A stretch of 64,000 nt of DNA, taken from NCBI RefSeq assembly GCF_004078655.1, contig NZ_RZNC01000003.1:434001-498000 (forward strand), in the 5' to 3' direction. Under the pieces are notes generated by a model. The model was not told the DNA's origin, did no database searches, and saw nothing but the letters and a program-made list of their open reading frames with translations. The translations under genes were made by a program, and so were the position numbers. The DNA comes from Labedella populi. Its GTDB lineage: Bacteria; Actinomycetota; Actinomycetes; Actinomycetales; Microbacteriaceae. Numbering within the stretch: position 1 is the first letter of the stretch; every line of letters starts with the position of its first letter. Below, in pieces: positions 46,542-56,489 of the stretch.

Positions 46542-47447
46542 ATGACGCTCCGCCACACGCTGCTCGCCCTCCTCGTCGTGGTGTTGTGGGGCATGAACTT
46601 CGTCGTCATCGACGAAGGGCTCGAGGGAGTCCCTCCGCTGCTGTTCCTCGCGATGCGCTTCGTGGTCGTCGCACTTCCGGCGGTCTTCTTCGTGAAGCCA
46701 CCGAAGGCGCCGATCCGGATCGTCGTCACGATCGGCGCCTTCATGAGCCTCGGCCAGTTCTCGCTCCTCTACATCGCCCTGCACCTCGGTATGCCGTCGG
46801 GGCTCGCCTCGCTACTCCTCCAGGTTCAGGTGATCTTCACGGTGCTGATCGCGGCGTTCGCGTTGAAGGAGCGGCCGACACGGCGCCAGATCGTCGGTGT
46901 CGTGATCGGCACGACGGGGCTTGGCGTCATCATCGCCGGTCAGGCCGGGAGCGTGGCGTGGCTGCCTGCGTTCGTCCTCCTCGGGGCCGCTTTCTCCTGG
47001 GCCGTCGGAAACGTCGTCACGCGGCACGCCCGCGTCTCGTCGGGACTCTCGATCGTGGTGTGGTCGGCTCTCGTCGTGCCGCTGCCGAGCTTCCTGCTCG
47101 CTCTCGCGGTCGAGAGCCCGCCGGTCGTGTTCGACGCGCTCGCGAACCTGTCGCTCCTGGCGATCCTGTCGACGCTGTACACGGCCGTCGCCGCCTCACT
47201 CATCGGCTACGGCATCTGGAACTCGCTCATGGCGATCTATCCGGCGAGCCGCGTCGCTCCGTTCACCCTGCTCGTCCCGATCATCGGGCTGCTCGCGGCG
47301 TGGCTCGTCCAGGGAGAGGTGCCGACGGTGCTCGAGCTCGTGGGCGGAGCCGTCATGCTCGCCGGCATCGCAGCCGCGGTGCTCGCGCCCCGCCGCCGTA
47401 CCCGGAGCGAACCGGCACCCGTGGTGCGCCCCGAGACGTCGGGCTAG
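46542..47447 (+). CDS. EamA family (DMT superfamily) transporter
   Basis: 301 residues with ten predicted membrane segments in two EamA repeats: the first from TLLALLVVVLWGMNFVVI, the second from LPAFVLLGAAFSWAVGNVVT. The family exports amino acids or other metabolites; substrate unknown. The late LYTAVAASLIGYGIWNSLM and FTLLVPIIGLLAAWLVQGE are typical. A short basic tail follows. The ATG at 46542 is used. It ends one base before the stop of the convergent peroxiredoxin gene. Confidence 0.87.
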   Translation: MTLRHTLLALLVVVLWGMNFVVIDEGLEGVPPLLFLAMRFVVVALPAVFFVKPPKAPIRIVVTIGAFMSLGQFSLLYIALHLGMPSGLASLLLQVQVIFTVLIAAFALKERPTRRQIVGVVIGTTGLGVIIAGQAGSVAWLPAFVLLGAAFSWAVGNVVTRHARVSSGLSIVVWSALVVPLPSFLLALAVESPPVVFDALANLSLLAILSTLYTAVAASLIGYGIWNSLMAIYPASRVAPFTLLVPIIGLLAAWLVQGEVPTVLELVGGAVMLAGIAAAVLAPRRRTRSEPAPVVRPETSG

Positions 47448-47448
47448 A

Positions 47449-47922
47449 TCACGCGGGGACGCGCTGCATCTCGCGGAGCGCCGTCCGGTACGCCGCGATG
47501 TCGCGCGGCTCGCCGGGGGCGGTGATGAAGCTCGCCCGGATGATGCCGTCGATGTCGATGAGGAACGTCGCGCGATTCGCCTGGCCCCGCTCCGGCAGGA
47601 AGACCCCGTACTCCTTCGCGACCTGCCCATGGGGCCAGAAGTCCGCCAACAGACTGAACGGGAACTTCTCCCGCTCGGCCCAGGCGCGCAACGCGAACGT
47701 CGAGTCGACCGAGATGGCGAGGAGCTCGATGCCCGCGTCGGCGAACATCTCGAGGTTCTCACTCAGGGCACACATCTCACTCGTGCAGGTACCCGAGAAG
47801 GCCACGGGGACGAAGACGACCGCAACGGCTCGTTTCCCCCGGAACGAGGAGAGGCGGATCGACTCCCCGTACTGATCGAGGAGTTCGAAGTCGGGAGCCC
47901 TCGTGTCGTTCTCGAGTGCCAT
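47449..47922 (-). CDS. Peroxiredoxin (AhpE/BCP type)
   Basis: 157-residue thiol peroxidase that reduces hydrogen peroxide or organic hydroperoxides in the cytosol. The peroxidatic Cys46 lies in PVAFSGTCTSEMCALSE, and Cys51, five residues later, could resolve it, as in some BCP proteins. EFPFSLLADFW-like features are present (FPFSLLADFWPHG), as is FLIDIDGIIRASF. The ATG at 47922 follows GGCGAGG; the ATG at 47940 would add six basic residues. It is divergent from aceE. Confidence 0.9.
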   Translation of the reverse strand: MALENDTRAPDFELLDQYGESIRLSSFRGKRAVAVVFVPVAFSGTCTSEMCALSENLEMFADAGIELLAISVDSTFALRAWAEREKFPFSLLADFWPHGQVAKEYGVFLPERGQANRATFLIDIDGIIRASFITAPGEPRDIAAYRTALREMQRVPA

Positions 47923-48139
47923 TGTCCTCGCCTTTCGCACACACCGCGTTCCCGTCGCGGACGCTGGCGGGCTCGGTCAGCCATCCTAACCCCGTGTGAG
48001 GCCGCCGGTGCGTGACGCGCAGCGGCGTGCGACTGGGTAGGCTGGAAGCGAAGGGCGCGCCCCCATGATGCGGGCGGCGCCGTACGGCGGGTCAGCCCGC
48101 TCAACCCGGCACGATCTGCCCCACACAGAAAGGTCGACG

Positions 48140-50866
48140 GTGACTGTTCACGATCAGGACCCGTACTCGGTAGGCCACAGCGATTCCGATCCGGAAGAGA
48201 CGGCCGAATGGCAGGAGTCGCTTTCAGCGCTCGTCGAAGCACGCGGCAGCGGCCGCGCTCGCGAGATCATGCTGAGCCTGCTGAAGCAGTCGAAGGAACT
48301 CCACCTCGGCGTGCCGATGGTCCCCACCACGGACTACATCAACACGATCGCCCCGGAGAACGAGCCGGAATTCCCGGGCGACGAGGAGCTCGAGCGCAAG
48401 TACCGCGCGTGGATCCGCTGGAACGCGGCGATCACCGTGCACCGCGCGCAGCGGCCCGGGATCGGTGTCGGCGGCCACATCTCGACCTACGCGTCCTCCG
48501 CGGCACTCTACGAGGTGGGCTTCAATCACTTCTTCCGCGGGCAGGACCACTCCGGCGGCGGCGACCAGATCTTCATCCAGGGCCACGCCTCCCCCGGAAC
48601 CTATGCGCGCGCGTATCTCGAGGGTCGCCTGTCGACGGACCAGCTCGACGGCTTCCGCCAGGAGAAGTCGCACCCGGCGGGCGGGCTCTCGTCCTACCCG
48701 CACCCGCGCCTCATGCCGTCGTTCTGGCAGTTCCCCACCGTGTCGATGGGCCTCGGTCCGATCAACGCGATCTACCAGGCGCACGCCAACAAATACCTCA
48801 CCAACCGCGGCATCAAGGACGCGTCTGACCAGCAGGTCTGGGCATTCCTCGGGGACGGCGAGATGGACGAGGTCGAGAGCCGTGGTCAGCTCCAGGTCGC
48901 GGCGAACGAGGGGCTCGACAACCTCAACTTCGTCATCAACTGCAACCTGCAGCGCCTCGATGGCCCGGTCCGTGGAAACGGCAAGATCATTCAGGAGCTC
49001 GAGAGCTTCTTCCGCGGCGCGGGCTGGAACGTCATCAAGGTCGTCTGGGGCCGCGAATGGGACGACCTGCTCTCCCGCGACACCGAGGGCGCCCTCCTCA
49101 ACATCATGAACGAGACTCCGGACGGCGACTACCAGACGTACAAGGCGGAGAGCGGCGCGTTCATCCGCGAGAACTTCTTCGGCAAGGACCCCCGTGCCCT
49201 GAAGCTCGTCGAGGACTACTCGGACGACCAGATCTGGAACCTCAAGCGCGGTGGCCACGACTACCGCAAGGTGTACGCGGCCTTCAAGGCGGCATCGGAG
49301 CACAAGGGACAGCCGACGGTCATCCTCGCGAAGACGGTCAAGGGCTACGGCCTCGGCCCGAGCTTCGAGGGTCGCAACGCGACCCACCAGATGAAGAAGA
49401 TGACGCTCGACAACCTCAAGACCTTCCGCGACGCGATGCACATCCCGATCACGGACGCGCAGCTCGAGGAGAACCCGTACCTCCCGCCGTACTTCCACCC
49501 CGGCGAGAACGACGAGGCGATCCAGTACCTGCACGAGCGTCGCCGGGATCTCGGCGGCTACCTGCCGGAGCGTCGCAGCAAGTACACGGACGTGTCCCTC
49601 CCGGACGACTCCGCGTACGCGATCAGCAAGAAGGGCTCCGGAACGCAGGAAGTCGCCACGACGATGGCCTTCGTGCGTCTCCTCAAGGACCTGCTCCGCT
49701 CGAAGGACTTCGGCCACCGCATCGTGCCGATCATCCCGGACGAGGCGCGTACCTTCGGCATCGACGCGTTCTTCCCGTCCGCGAAGATCTACAACCCGAA
49801 CGGTCAGCACTACATGTCTGTCGACCGTGAGCTGCTCCTCGCCTACAAGGAGAGCCCGCAGGGCCAGATCGTGCACGTCGGCATCAACGAGGCGGGCGCT
49901 CTCGCGGCGTTCACGAACATCGGAACGACCTACTCGACGCAGGGTGAAGTCCTCATCCCCGTGTACGTCTTCTACTCGATGTTCGGCTTCCAGCGCACGG
50001 GAGACGCCATGTGGGCGGCGGGCGACCAGATGGCGCGTGGCTTCATGATCGGTGCCACCGCCGGCCGGACGACCCTCACGGGCGAAGGCCTGCAGCACGC
50101 CGATGGTCACTCGCCGCTGCTCGCCTCGACGAACCCCGCCGTGATCTCGTACGACCCGGCCTACGGCTACGAGATCGGCCACATCGTGCGCGCGGGACTC
50201 GAGCGCATGTACGGCGGATCGCACGAGGACCCGAACGTCATGTACTACCTCACGGTCTACAACGAGCCCATCGTGCAGCCCGCCGAGCCCGAGAACGTGG
50301 ACGTCGACGGCATCCTCAAGGGCATCCACCTGCTCAAGCGCGCAGAGAACGACGGACCGAAGGCACAGATCTTCGCGTCCGGCGTCTCCGTGCCGTGGGC
50401 GATCGAGGCGCAGAACCTGCTGGCGTCGGACTGGGGCGTCTCTGCAGACGTCTGGTCGGTGACCTCCTGGTCGGAGCTCCGTCGCGACGGCCTCGCGGCC
50501 GACGAGCACAACTTCCTCTACCCCGAGTCGGAGCAGCGGGTCCCCTACCTGCAGTCGAAGCTCGACGGTGCGGAAGGCCCGGTGGTCGCGGTTACGGACT
50601 ACATGCACGCGGTCGCCGACCAGGTCCGTCAGTTCGTCCCGAACGACTTCGCGACGCTCGGGGCCGACGGCTTCGGTTTCTCGGACACGCGCGCTGCGGC
50701 TCGTCGCTTCTTCAAGATCGACGGTCCGTCCGTCGTCGTGAAGGTGCTCGAGCGGCTCGCCGCCCAGGGGGCCGTGGACCCGTCGCTCGCGTCGCAAGCG
50801 ATCGACACGTACAACCTGCACGACGTCACGGCGGGAACCACCGGCAACGCCGGCGGCGAGTCCTGA
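48140..50866 (+). CDS. aceE: Pyruvate dehydrogenase E1 component, homodimeric type
   Basis: Thiamine-diphosphate enzyme that decarboxylates pyruvate and acetylates the lipoyl domain of E2 (sucB at 25 kb is a candidate partner), with E3 from lpdA. 908 residues, normal for the AceE type. Seen: [40 protein letters not shown], the TPP motif [17 protein letters not shown] closing with NCN, and [20 protein letters not shown] in the second half. The GTG at 48140 follows AGAAAGG. It supplies acetyl-CoA, fitting the fatty acid synthesis genes 1.3 kb downstream. Confidence 0.96.
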   Translation: MTVHDQDPYSVGHSDSDPEETAEWQESLSALVEARGSGRAREIMLSLLKQSKELHLGVPMVPTTDYINTIAPENEPEFPGDEELERKYRAWIRWNAAITVHRAQRPGIGVGGHISTYASSAALYEVGFNHFFRGQDHSGGGDQIFIQGHASPGTYARAYLEGRLSTDQLDGFRQEKSHPAGGLSSYPHPRLMPSFWQFPTVSMGLGPINAIYQAHANKYLTNRGIKDASDQQVWAFLGDGEMDEVESRGQLQVAANEGLDNLNFVINCNLQRLDGPVRGNGKIIQELESFFRGAGWNVIKVVWGREWDDLLSRDTEGALLNIMNETPDGDYQTYKAESGAFIRENFFGKDPRALKLVEDYSDDQIWNLKRGGHDYRKVYAAFKAASEHKGQPTVILAKTVKGYGLGPSFEGRNATHQMKKMTLDNLKTFRDAMHIPITDAQLEENPYLPPYFHPGENDEAIQYLHERRRDLGGYLPERRSKYTDVSLPDDSAYAISKKGSGTQEVATTMAFVRLLKDLLRSKDFGHRIVPIIPDEARTFGIDAFFPSAKIYNPNGQHYMSVDRELLLAYKESPQGQIVHVGINEAGALAAFTNIGTTYSTQGEVLIPVYVFYSMFGFQRTGDAMWAAGDQMARGFMIGATAGRTTLTGEGLQHADGHSPLLASTNPAVISYDPAYGYEIGHIVRAGLERMYGGSHEDPNVMYYLTVYNEPIVQPAEPENVDVDGILKGIHLLKRAENDGPKAQIFASGVSVPWAIEAQNLLASDWGVSADVWSVTSWSELRRDGLAADEHNFLYPESEQRVPYLQSKLDGAEGPVVAVTDYMHAVADQVRQFVPNDFATLGADGFGFSDTRAAARRFFKIDGPSVVVKVLERLAAQGAVDPSLASQAIDTYNLHDVTAGTTGNAGGES

Positions 50867-50880
50867 CGCCGCCTGCCTCC

Positions 50881-52083
50881 GTGCCCAGGACCAAGGCCGA
50901 GACCCTCGCGTGGCTGCGCAGGATCTCGGGCGAACTCGCGACGGTGACCCTCGGTCGCCTCGAGGACACCTTGCCCTGGTATGCGGACATGCCCCCTGGG
51001 CGACGATCGGCCGTCGGCCTCGTCGCCCAGGCGGGTATCAGTTCCTTCATCGCGTGGTACGACGACCCACGGGCGACACCGTGGATCGCAGCCGACGTCT
51101 TCGGCGCGGCGCCGCGTGAGCTCCTGCGTTCGGTCAGCCTCACGCAGACGCTGCAACTCATCCGCGTGACCGTCGAGGTCGTCGAGGAGCGTGTCGCAGG
51201 TCGCAGCGAGGATCTCCGCGAGGCGATCCTGCTGTACTCGCGCGAGATCGCGTTCGCCGCCGCGGACGTCTACGCGCGCGCCGCTGAGGCGCGTGGCCTC
51301 TGGGACGCGCGCCTCGAGGCCCTCGTCGTCGACTCGATCCTCACGGGCGAGACCGACGACGAACTCCCGAGCCGGATCGCCGCGCTCGGCTGGCACGGCC
51401 ACGGCGAGGTCGCCGTCCTCGTCGGCACGACCCCCGCCATGCTCGACGTCGATCAGCTCCGTCGCACGGCACGTCACATGGCAGCAGACGTGCTCATCGG
51501 GGTGCAGGGGAAGCGGCTCGTCCTCGTCATCGGCAGAGCCGAACCCCGCATCGAGGATCCCGAGGACGGGACGACGGCACCACCCGTCCTGTCGTTCCTC
51601 GAGATCGCCGGCGGACTCGAGCCCGGCTTCGGCCCCGGGCACCTCGTGCTCGGACACGAGGTCACGAGCCTCGTCGACGCGTCCCGGAGCGCCCGCGCCG
51701 CTCTCGCCGGATTCGCGGTCGCGCGCTCGTGGCGGCACGCGCCCCGGCCCGTCGCAGCGGACGATCTCCTGCCGGAACGAGCACTCGCGGGTGACCCGCT
51801 CGCGCGCGCGACACTCGTTGAGCGCATCTACCGCCCCCTCATGGCGCACTCCCCGGAGCTCGCGACGACGCTGTGGAGCTACCTCGACAGCGGACGCTCC
51901 CTCGAGGCCACGGCCCGCGAACTCTTCGTCCACCCGAACACGGTCCGCTATCGCTTGAAGCGCATTTCGGAAGTGATCGGCTGGGACGCCACGGGAGCAC
52001 GGGAGTCGCTCATCCTGCAGTCCGCGCTCATCCTCGGCTCGATCGCCGACCAGGACGGCCGGTCGTCGCGTCGGAGCGGCTGA
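50881..52083 (+). CDS. PucR-type transcriptional regulator
   Basis: A 400-residue regulator with the CdaR/PucR architecture: an N-terminal helical region, a central GGDEF-like CdaR domain (the DPLARATLVERIY stretch marks its end), and a C-terminal helix-turn-helix near 345-375 (ATARELFVHPNTVRYRLKRI). The GTG at 50881 is 14 bases after the aceE stop. It sits between aceE and fabD, as in other Microbacteriaceae-like genomes, and is a candidate regulator of lipid synthesis or central carbon flow; its effector and target are unknown. Confidence 0.85.
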   Translation: MPRTKAETLAWLRRISGELATVTLGRLEDTLPWYADMPPGRRSAVGLVAQAGISSFIAWYDDPRATPWIAADVFGAAPRELLRSVSLTQTLQLIRVTVEVVEERVAGRSEDLREAILLYSREIAFAAADVYARAAEARGLWDARLEALVVDSILTGETDDELPSRIAALGWHGHGEVAVLVGTTPAMLDVDQLRRTARHMAADVLIGVQGKRLVLVIGRAEPRIEDPEDGTTAPPVLSFLEIAGGLEPGFGPGHLVLGHEVTSLVDASRSARAALAGFAVARSWRHAPRPVAADDLLPERALAGDPLARATLVERIYRPLMAHSPELATTLWSYLDSGRSLEATARELFVHPNTVRYRLKRISEVIGWDATGARESLILQSALILGSIADQDGRSSRRSG

Positions 52084-52174
52084 CGGGCGGCTTGTGCGAC
52101 ACCACCAACGAGTGAACCGAATGTTCGTGGCATGTCGACAGCGTGAAGCCCCATCGGGTTGGCAGACTGTTCAC

Positions 52175-53089
52175 GTGATCATCCTCGCGTGCCCTGGACA
52201 GGGTTCACAGACCCCCGGTTTCCTGAGCCCCTGGCTCGACCTCGACGGGGTCCCGGAACTCCTCGCCGGGTTCTCGGACGCCGCGGGCATCGACATCGTG
52301 CGACACGGGACCGAATCGGACGCCGACGTGATCCGCGACACGGCGATCGCCCAGCCACTCATCGTCGCCGCCGGCCTCGTGACGGCGCACGCGCTCGCCG
52401 CGCGCGGAGCGCTCGCGGGTATCGGCGGAGTGGCCGGGCACTCGGTGGGCGAGTTCACCGCCGCCGCGATCTCCGGGGTCGTCGACGATGCAACCGCGCT
52501 CCACCTCGTGCGGACCCGCGCCGTCGCCATGGCACGGGCCGCGGGAGAGGAGTCCACCGGGATGAGCGCCGTGCTCGGAGGCGAAACAGCCGACGTGGAG
52601 GCAGCGGCCGAGGCGGCCGGCCTCTCCCCCGCCAACTACAACGGCGGCGGCCAGATCGTCATGGCCGGACCTGTCGACGCCCTCTCGGCGTTCGCCGCCG
52701 AGCCCCCGGCCGGAACGAGGGTCATCCCGCTCCAGGTCGCCGGCGCTTTCCACACCCGTTTCATGGAGAGCGCCCGCGCCGATCTCGCCGCGGCGGTCGC
52801 CGACGTGTCCGCCGCGGACCCGACGGTCCCGCTCTGGACCAACAACGACGGATCCCGCGTCGAGAGCGGTAGCCGTTTCCTCGATCTGCTCGTCACGCAG
52901 GTGTCGTCGCCGGTACGGTGGGACGCTTGTATGGCGGCGTTCGCCGCGGCCGGGGCCACCGGCCTCGTCGAGGTCGCACCGGCCGGGGCGCTCACCGGGC
53001 TCGCGCGGCGCGGGCTCAAGGGACTTCCCACCGTCGCCGTCAAGACTCCGGACGACCTGCAGGCCGCCGCGGACCTCATCGCAGCCTGA
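52175..53089 (+). CDS. fabD: Malonyl-CoA:ACP transacylase
   Basis: Transfers malonyl groups from CoA to acyl carrier protein, feeding type II fatty acid synthesis. 304 residues. Seen: CPGQGSQTPGF at the N-terminus, the catalytic Ser90 in GHSVGEFTAAA, and the catalytic His in VAGAFHTRFM. The GTG at 52175 gives MIILACPGQGSQ, the usual beginning. First of four fab genes in order fabD-fabH-acpP-fabF. The 91 bases between the regulator gene and fabD probably hold the operon promoter. Confidence 0.95.
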   Translation: MIILACPGQGSQTPGFLSPWLDLDGVPELLAGFSDAAGIDIVRHGTESDADVIRDTAIAQPLIVAAGLVTAHALAARGALAGIGGVAGHSVGEFTAAAISGVVDDATALHLVRTRAVAMARAAGEESTGMSAVLGGETADVEAAAEAAGLSPANYNGGGQIVMAGPVDALSAFAAEPPAGTRVIPLQVAGAFHTRFMESARADLAAAVADVSAADPTVPLWTNNDGSRVESGSRFLDLLVTQVSSPVRWDACMAAFAAAGATGLVEVAPAGALTGLARRGLKGLPTVAVKTPDDLQAAADLIAA

Positions 53090-53103
53090 GACCGAAGGAC
53101 ACC

Positions 53104-54108
53104 ATGACTCGCCCAGCTCTCCGTCAGTCGACGGGCGCCCAGTTCACCCGAATCCTCGCCCTGGGCGCCGCCCGCGGCGACCGGGTCGTTCCGAACGACG
53201 ACCTCGTCGGACCGATCAACTCCTCCGACGAGTGGATCCGGCAGCGCACCGGCATCATCACCCGTACGCGCGCGTCGGCGGACATCAGCGCCGTCGACCT
53301 CGCGACCGAGGCCTCGCGCGAGGCCATCGAGCGCTCCGGCATCGACCCCGCGCAGATCGACCTCGTCCTCGTCGCGACGATCAGCAACATCATGCAGTCG
53401 CCGTCCATCTCGGCCGTCGTCGCCGACCGTGTCGGAGCCAACCCCGCCGCCGCTTACGACCTCAATGCGGCGTGCGCGGGCTACGCGTACGCCGTGGCGC
53501 AAGCGGACGCGCTCATCCGCGCGGGGAGTGCGCACTATGCGCTCGTGATCGGCGCGGAGAAGCTCTCCGACATCGTCGACCCGACCGACCGCAGCATCTC
53601 CTTCCTGCTCGGTGACGGCGCCGGCGCCGCGGTGATCGGCCCGAGCGACTTCCCCGGCATCTCCGGGACCGTGTGGGGCTCCGACGGCTCGAAGGCGGAC
53701 GCCGTCAGCATGAGCGGCACCCTCGTCGACTACCGCGACGGCAAGGCCGTGTGGCCGACCCTCCGCCAGGAGGGCCCCACGGTGTTCCGCTGGGCCGTGT
53801 GGGAGATGGCCAAGGTCGCGCAGGAGGCCATCGACACGGCCGGCATCACGGTCGAGGACCTCGCCGCGTTCATCCCTCACCAGGCCAACATGCGCATCAT
53901 CGACGAGTTCGCCAAGCAGCTGAAGCTGCCGGAGCACGTCGAGATCGCACGGGACATCGCGACGACCGGCAACACGTCGGCCGCGTCGATCCCGCTCGCG
54001 ACCCACCGTCTGCTCGAGGAGCACCCCGAGTTGAGCGGCGGCCTCGCCCTGCAGATCGGCTTCGGCGCGGGACTCGTGTTCGGCGCCCAGGTCGTCGTCC
54101 TCCCCTGA
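53104..54108 (+). CDS. fabH: Beta-ketoacyl-ACP synthase III
   Basis: Starts fatty acid chains by condensing an acyl-CoA with malonyl-ACP; in actinobacteria it often prefers branched primers. 334 residues. The catalytic triad is visible: Cys124 in LNAACAGYAY, His in FIPHQANMRIID, and Asn in TTGNTSAASIP. The N-terminal NSSDEWIRQRTGI block is typical. The ATG follows GAAGGAC, 14 bases after fabD. Confidence 0.96.
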   Translation: MTRPALRQSTGAQFTRILALGAARGDRVVPNDDLVGPINSSDEWIRQRTGIITRTRASADISAVDLATEASREAIERSGIDPAQIDLVLVATISNIMQSPSISAVVADRVGANPAAAYDLNAACAGYAYAVAQADALIRAGSAHYALVIGAEKLSDIVDPTDRSISFLLGDGAGAAVIGPSDFPGISGTVWGSDGSKADAVSMSGTLVDYRDGKAVWPTLRQEGPTVFRWAVWEMAKVAQEAIDTAGITVEDLAAFIPHQANMRIIDEFAKQLKLPEHVEIARDIATTGNTSAASIPLATHRLLEEHPELSGGLALQIGFGAGLVFGAQVVVLP

Positions 54109-54189
54109 ACCCCGCGCCGCCGCGCGACGACGGCGCATCACCCCCATAGACTGTTTCGCGGTCATACGACACTCAAGGAGAAACCCACC

Positions 54190-54438
54190 ATGGCACTGTC
54201 CACCGAAGAAGTCCTCGCCGGCCTCGCCGAGCTCGTCAACGACGAAACCGGAATCGCCGCCGACACCGTCGAGCTGGACAAGTCGTTCACCGACGACCTG
54301 GACATCGACTCCATCTCGATGATGACGATCGTCGTCAACGCCGAGGAGAAGTTCGACGTGAAGATCCCGGACGAAGAGGTCAAGAACCTCAAGACGGTCG
54401 GCGACGCCGTCGACTTCATCGTCAAGGCTCAGGGCTGA
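54190..54438 (+). CDS. acpP: Acyl carrier protein
   Basis: Small acidic carrier of acyl intermediates; 82 residues. The phosphopantetheine attachment site is Ser41 in DDLDIDSISMM. A strong ribosome site (AAGGAGAAA) precedes the ATG. It lies between fabH and fabF in the type II fatty acid synthesis cluster; downstream, 160 bases separate it from fabF. Confidence 0.97.
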   Translation: MALSTEEVLAGLAELVNDETGIAADTVELDKSFTDDLDIDSISMMTIVVNAEEKFDVKIPDEEVKNLKTVGDAVDFIVKAQG

Positions 54439-54598
54439 GCGGGACCATCGTCCCCTCCCCCCGGTAGTACCCGGCGGAGCGTCAGGGGTGCGTCGGACGG
54501 CAGAGCCTGCCGACGCACCGCTGGCCGTCCGGCGGCCGCCCGGGCACCACCCGCCGCGAAACCGCGGACGGACCGTGACCGAAGAAAGAGTTCTCGTC

Positions 54599-55843
54599 AT
54601 GACCACCAAGAGAATCGTCATCACCGGGATCGGCGCCACGTCGCCGATCGGAGGCACCGCCACGGAGTCGTGGGCGAACCTCCTCGCCGGCGCATCAGGT
54701 GCCCGCCGGCTCGAGCAGCCCTGGGTCGAAGAGCTCTCGATCCCCATCACCTTCGCGGCTCAGGCCGCTGTGCCCGCCGTCGATATCCTGACGCGGCAAG
54801 AGACCAAGCGTCTCGACCCCTCGAGCCAGTTCGCGCTCATCGCGGCCCGCGAGGCGTGGGCCGACGCCGGCACCCCCGACGTCGACCCCGAGCGTCTGCT
54901 CGTCGACTGGGCGACGGGCATCGGCGGCGTGTGGACGCTCATCGACGCCTGGGACACTCTTCGTGAGAAGGGACCGCGCCGTGTCCTGCCCATGACCGTG
55001 CCCATGCTCATGCCCAATGGACCCGCCGCTGCCGTGGGAATGGATCTCGGCGCCCGCGGGGGCGAGCGCACCGTCGTATCCGCGTGTGCGTCGAGCACCG
55101 AGTCGATCGCCAACGCGTACGACCACCTCCAGGCCGGTCTCGCCGATATCGTCGTGGCCGGCGGCTCCGAAGCCGCCATCCACCCGCTCCCCATCGCGTC
55201 GTTCGCCGCGATGCAGGCCCTGTCGAAGCGCAACGATGATCCCGCCGCCGCGTCCCGGCCGTACGACGTGGATCGAGACGGCTTCGTACTCGGCGAAGGT
55301 GCCGCCGCCCTCGTCGTCGAGACGCTCGAACATGCCCAGGCGCGAGGAGCTCGCATCTACGCGGAACTGGTCGGCGGAGCGGTCACGAGCGACGCCTACC
55401 ACATCACGGCTCCCGACCCGGAGGGCTCGGCCGCGGCTCGGGCCATGCGCGCCGCCGTCGAGACGAGTGGTGCGAGCCTCGAGGAGGTGTCGCATATCAA
55501 CGCGCACGCGACGTCGACGCCCGTCGGCGACATCGCCGAGTACAACGCGCTGCGTCGCGTCTTCGGCGATCGCCTGGACGGTATCCCCGTCACGGCGACG
55601 AAGGCCTCTACGGGTCATCTCCTCGGCGGCGCCGGGGCGATCGAGGCGCTCTTCGTCGTCAAGACGCTTCACGAGCGCATGATCCCGCCGACGATCAATC
55701 TCGACAACCCCGACCCGGAGATCCCGCTCGACGTCGTGACGTCGCCCCGGGAACTCGGCGAAGGCGACCACATCGCCATCAGCAACTCGTTCGGATTCGG
55801 CGGTCACAACGCGGTCGCCGCGTTCCGGACCTTCTCGGACTGA
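54599..55843 (+). CDS. fabF: Beta-ketoacyl-ACP synthase II
   Basis: Elongates acyl-ACP chains with malonyl-ACP. 414 residues. The catalytic triad is complete: Cys163 in VSACASSTESI, His in NAHATSTPVGD, and His in KASTGHLLGGAG, with the C-terminal ISNSFGFGGHNA. The ATG at 54599 is preceded by GAAGAAAGAG; an in-frame GTG at 54575 is an alternative start. Last gene of the cluster, followed by a strong terminator. Confidence 0.96.
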   Translation: MTTKRIVITGIGATSPIGGTATESWANLLAGASGARRLEQPWVEELSIPITFAAQAAVPAVDILTRQETKRLDPSSQFALIAAREAWADAGTPDVDPERLLVDWATGIGGVWTLIDAWDTLREKGPRRVLPMTVPMLMPNGPAAAVGMDLGARGGERTVVSACASSTESIANAYDHLQAGLADIVVAGGSEAAIHPLPIASFAAMQALSKRNDDPAAASRPYDVDRDGFVLGEGAAALVVETLEHAQARGARIYAELVGGAVTSDAYHITAPDPEGSAAARAMRAAVETSGASLEEVSHINAHATSTPVGDIAEYNALRRVFGDRLDGIPVTATKASTGHLLGGAGAIEALFVVKTLHERMIPPTINLDNPDPEIPLDVVTSPRELGEGDHIAISNSFGFGGHNAVAAFRTFSD

Positions 55844-55853
55844 CTCCGGCGCG

Positions 55854-55891
55854 GAGAACCCCCGGCGGGAAGCCTTCCGCCGGGGGTTCTC
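55854..55891. terminator. Terminator of the fab cluster
   Basis: A perfect 15-bp stem (GAGAACCCCCGGCGG, 55854-55868, with 55877-55891) and 8-base loop, followed by TCGTTTCTCG; it begins 10 bases after the fabF stop. Confidence 0.8.
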
Positions 55892-55985
55892 TCGTTTCTC
55901 GATCGTCGCCGTTTCGCCACTCGTGCCGCCGGGAAGCCCTCCGACGGTCACGGTCCACGCCAGGGCGACGACCGGGTCTGTGGGG

Positions 55986-56489
55986 TCAGCCGACCTTGTG
56001 AAGCCAGATGACGGAGGAGTCGTCGCTCGCGTGCCGGAACGCCTCGAGCTCGTCGTCCCAGGCCTGCCCGAGGGCGACCCGCAACTCCCGCTGGAGCTCG
56101 ACGGGGTCCGAACCGGCGACGTCCATCGCGTAACGGATGCGGTCCTCGGGCACGACGACGTTCCCGGCGCTGTCCGTCTGCGCGTAGAAGATGCCGAGGT
56201 CGGGCGTGTGCAGCCACCGACCGCCGTCGGATCCGGGGCTCGGATCCTCGGTCACTTCGAAGCGGAGGTGTTCCCACCCGCGCAATGACGATGCGATCGC
56301 CGCGCCCATACCCTGCCGACCGTCCCAGTAGAACTCGGCGCGCTGGGAGCCGGCGAGGACGGGCTGCTCGGTCCACGAGAAGTTCACGGCACGCCCGAGG
56401 GCGCGTCCCGCTGCCCACTCGACGTGTGGGCAGAGCGCGCGTGGTGACGAGTGGACGAAGATCATCCCTCGTGCAGCAGGTGCCACCAT
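55986..56489 (-). CDS. DUF3145 family protein
   Basis: A 167-residue soluble protein found only in actinobacteria; function unknown. Landmarks: GMIFVHSSPRALCPHVEWA near the N-terminus, WTEQPVLAGSQRAEFYWDGR, GWEHLRFEVTEDPSPGSDG, and the end DDSSVIWLHKVG. The ATG at 56489 is preceded by ATGGAGGATGAA, whose GGAGG makes a good ribosome site; the upstream ATGs at 56504 and 56501 overlap that site. It often follows fab genes in actinobacteria, here convergent with them. Confidence 0.88.
   Translation of the reverse strand: MVAPAARGMIFVHSSPRALCPHVEWAAGRALGRAVNFSWTEQPVLAGSQRAEFYWDGRQGMGAAIASSLRGWEHLRFEVTEDPSPGSDGGRWLHTPDLGIFYAQTDSAGNVVVPEDRIRYAMDVAGSDPVELQRELRVALGQAWDDELEAFRHASDDSSVIWLHKVG

Noticed and set aside
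52112-52126. GAAC...GTTC upstream of fabD as a second SOS box
   Set aside because: The gap between half-sites is 5 bases (GAACCGAATGTTC), not the 4 required for LexA, and the flanks do not match.
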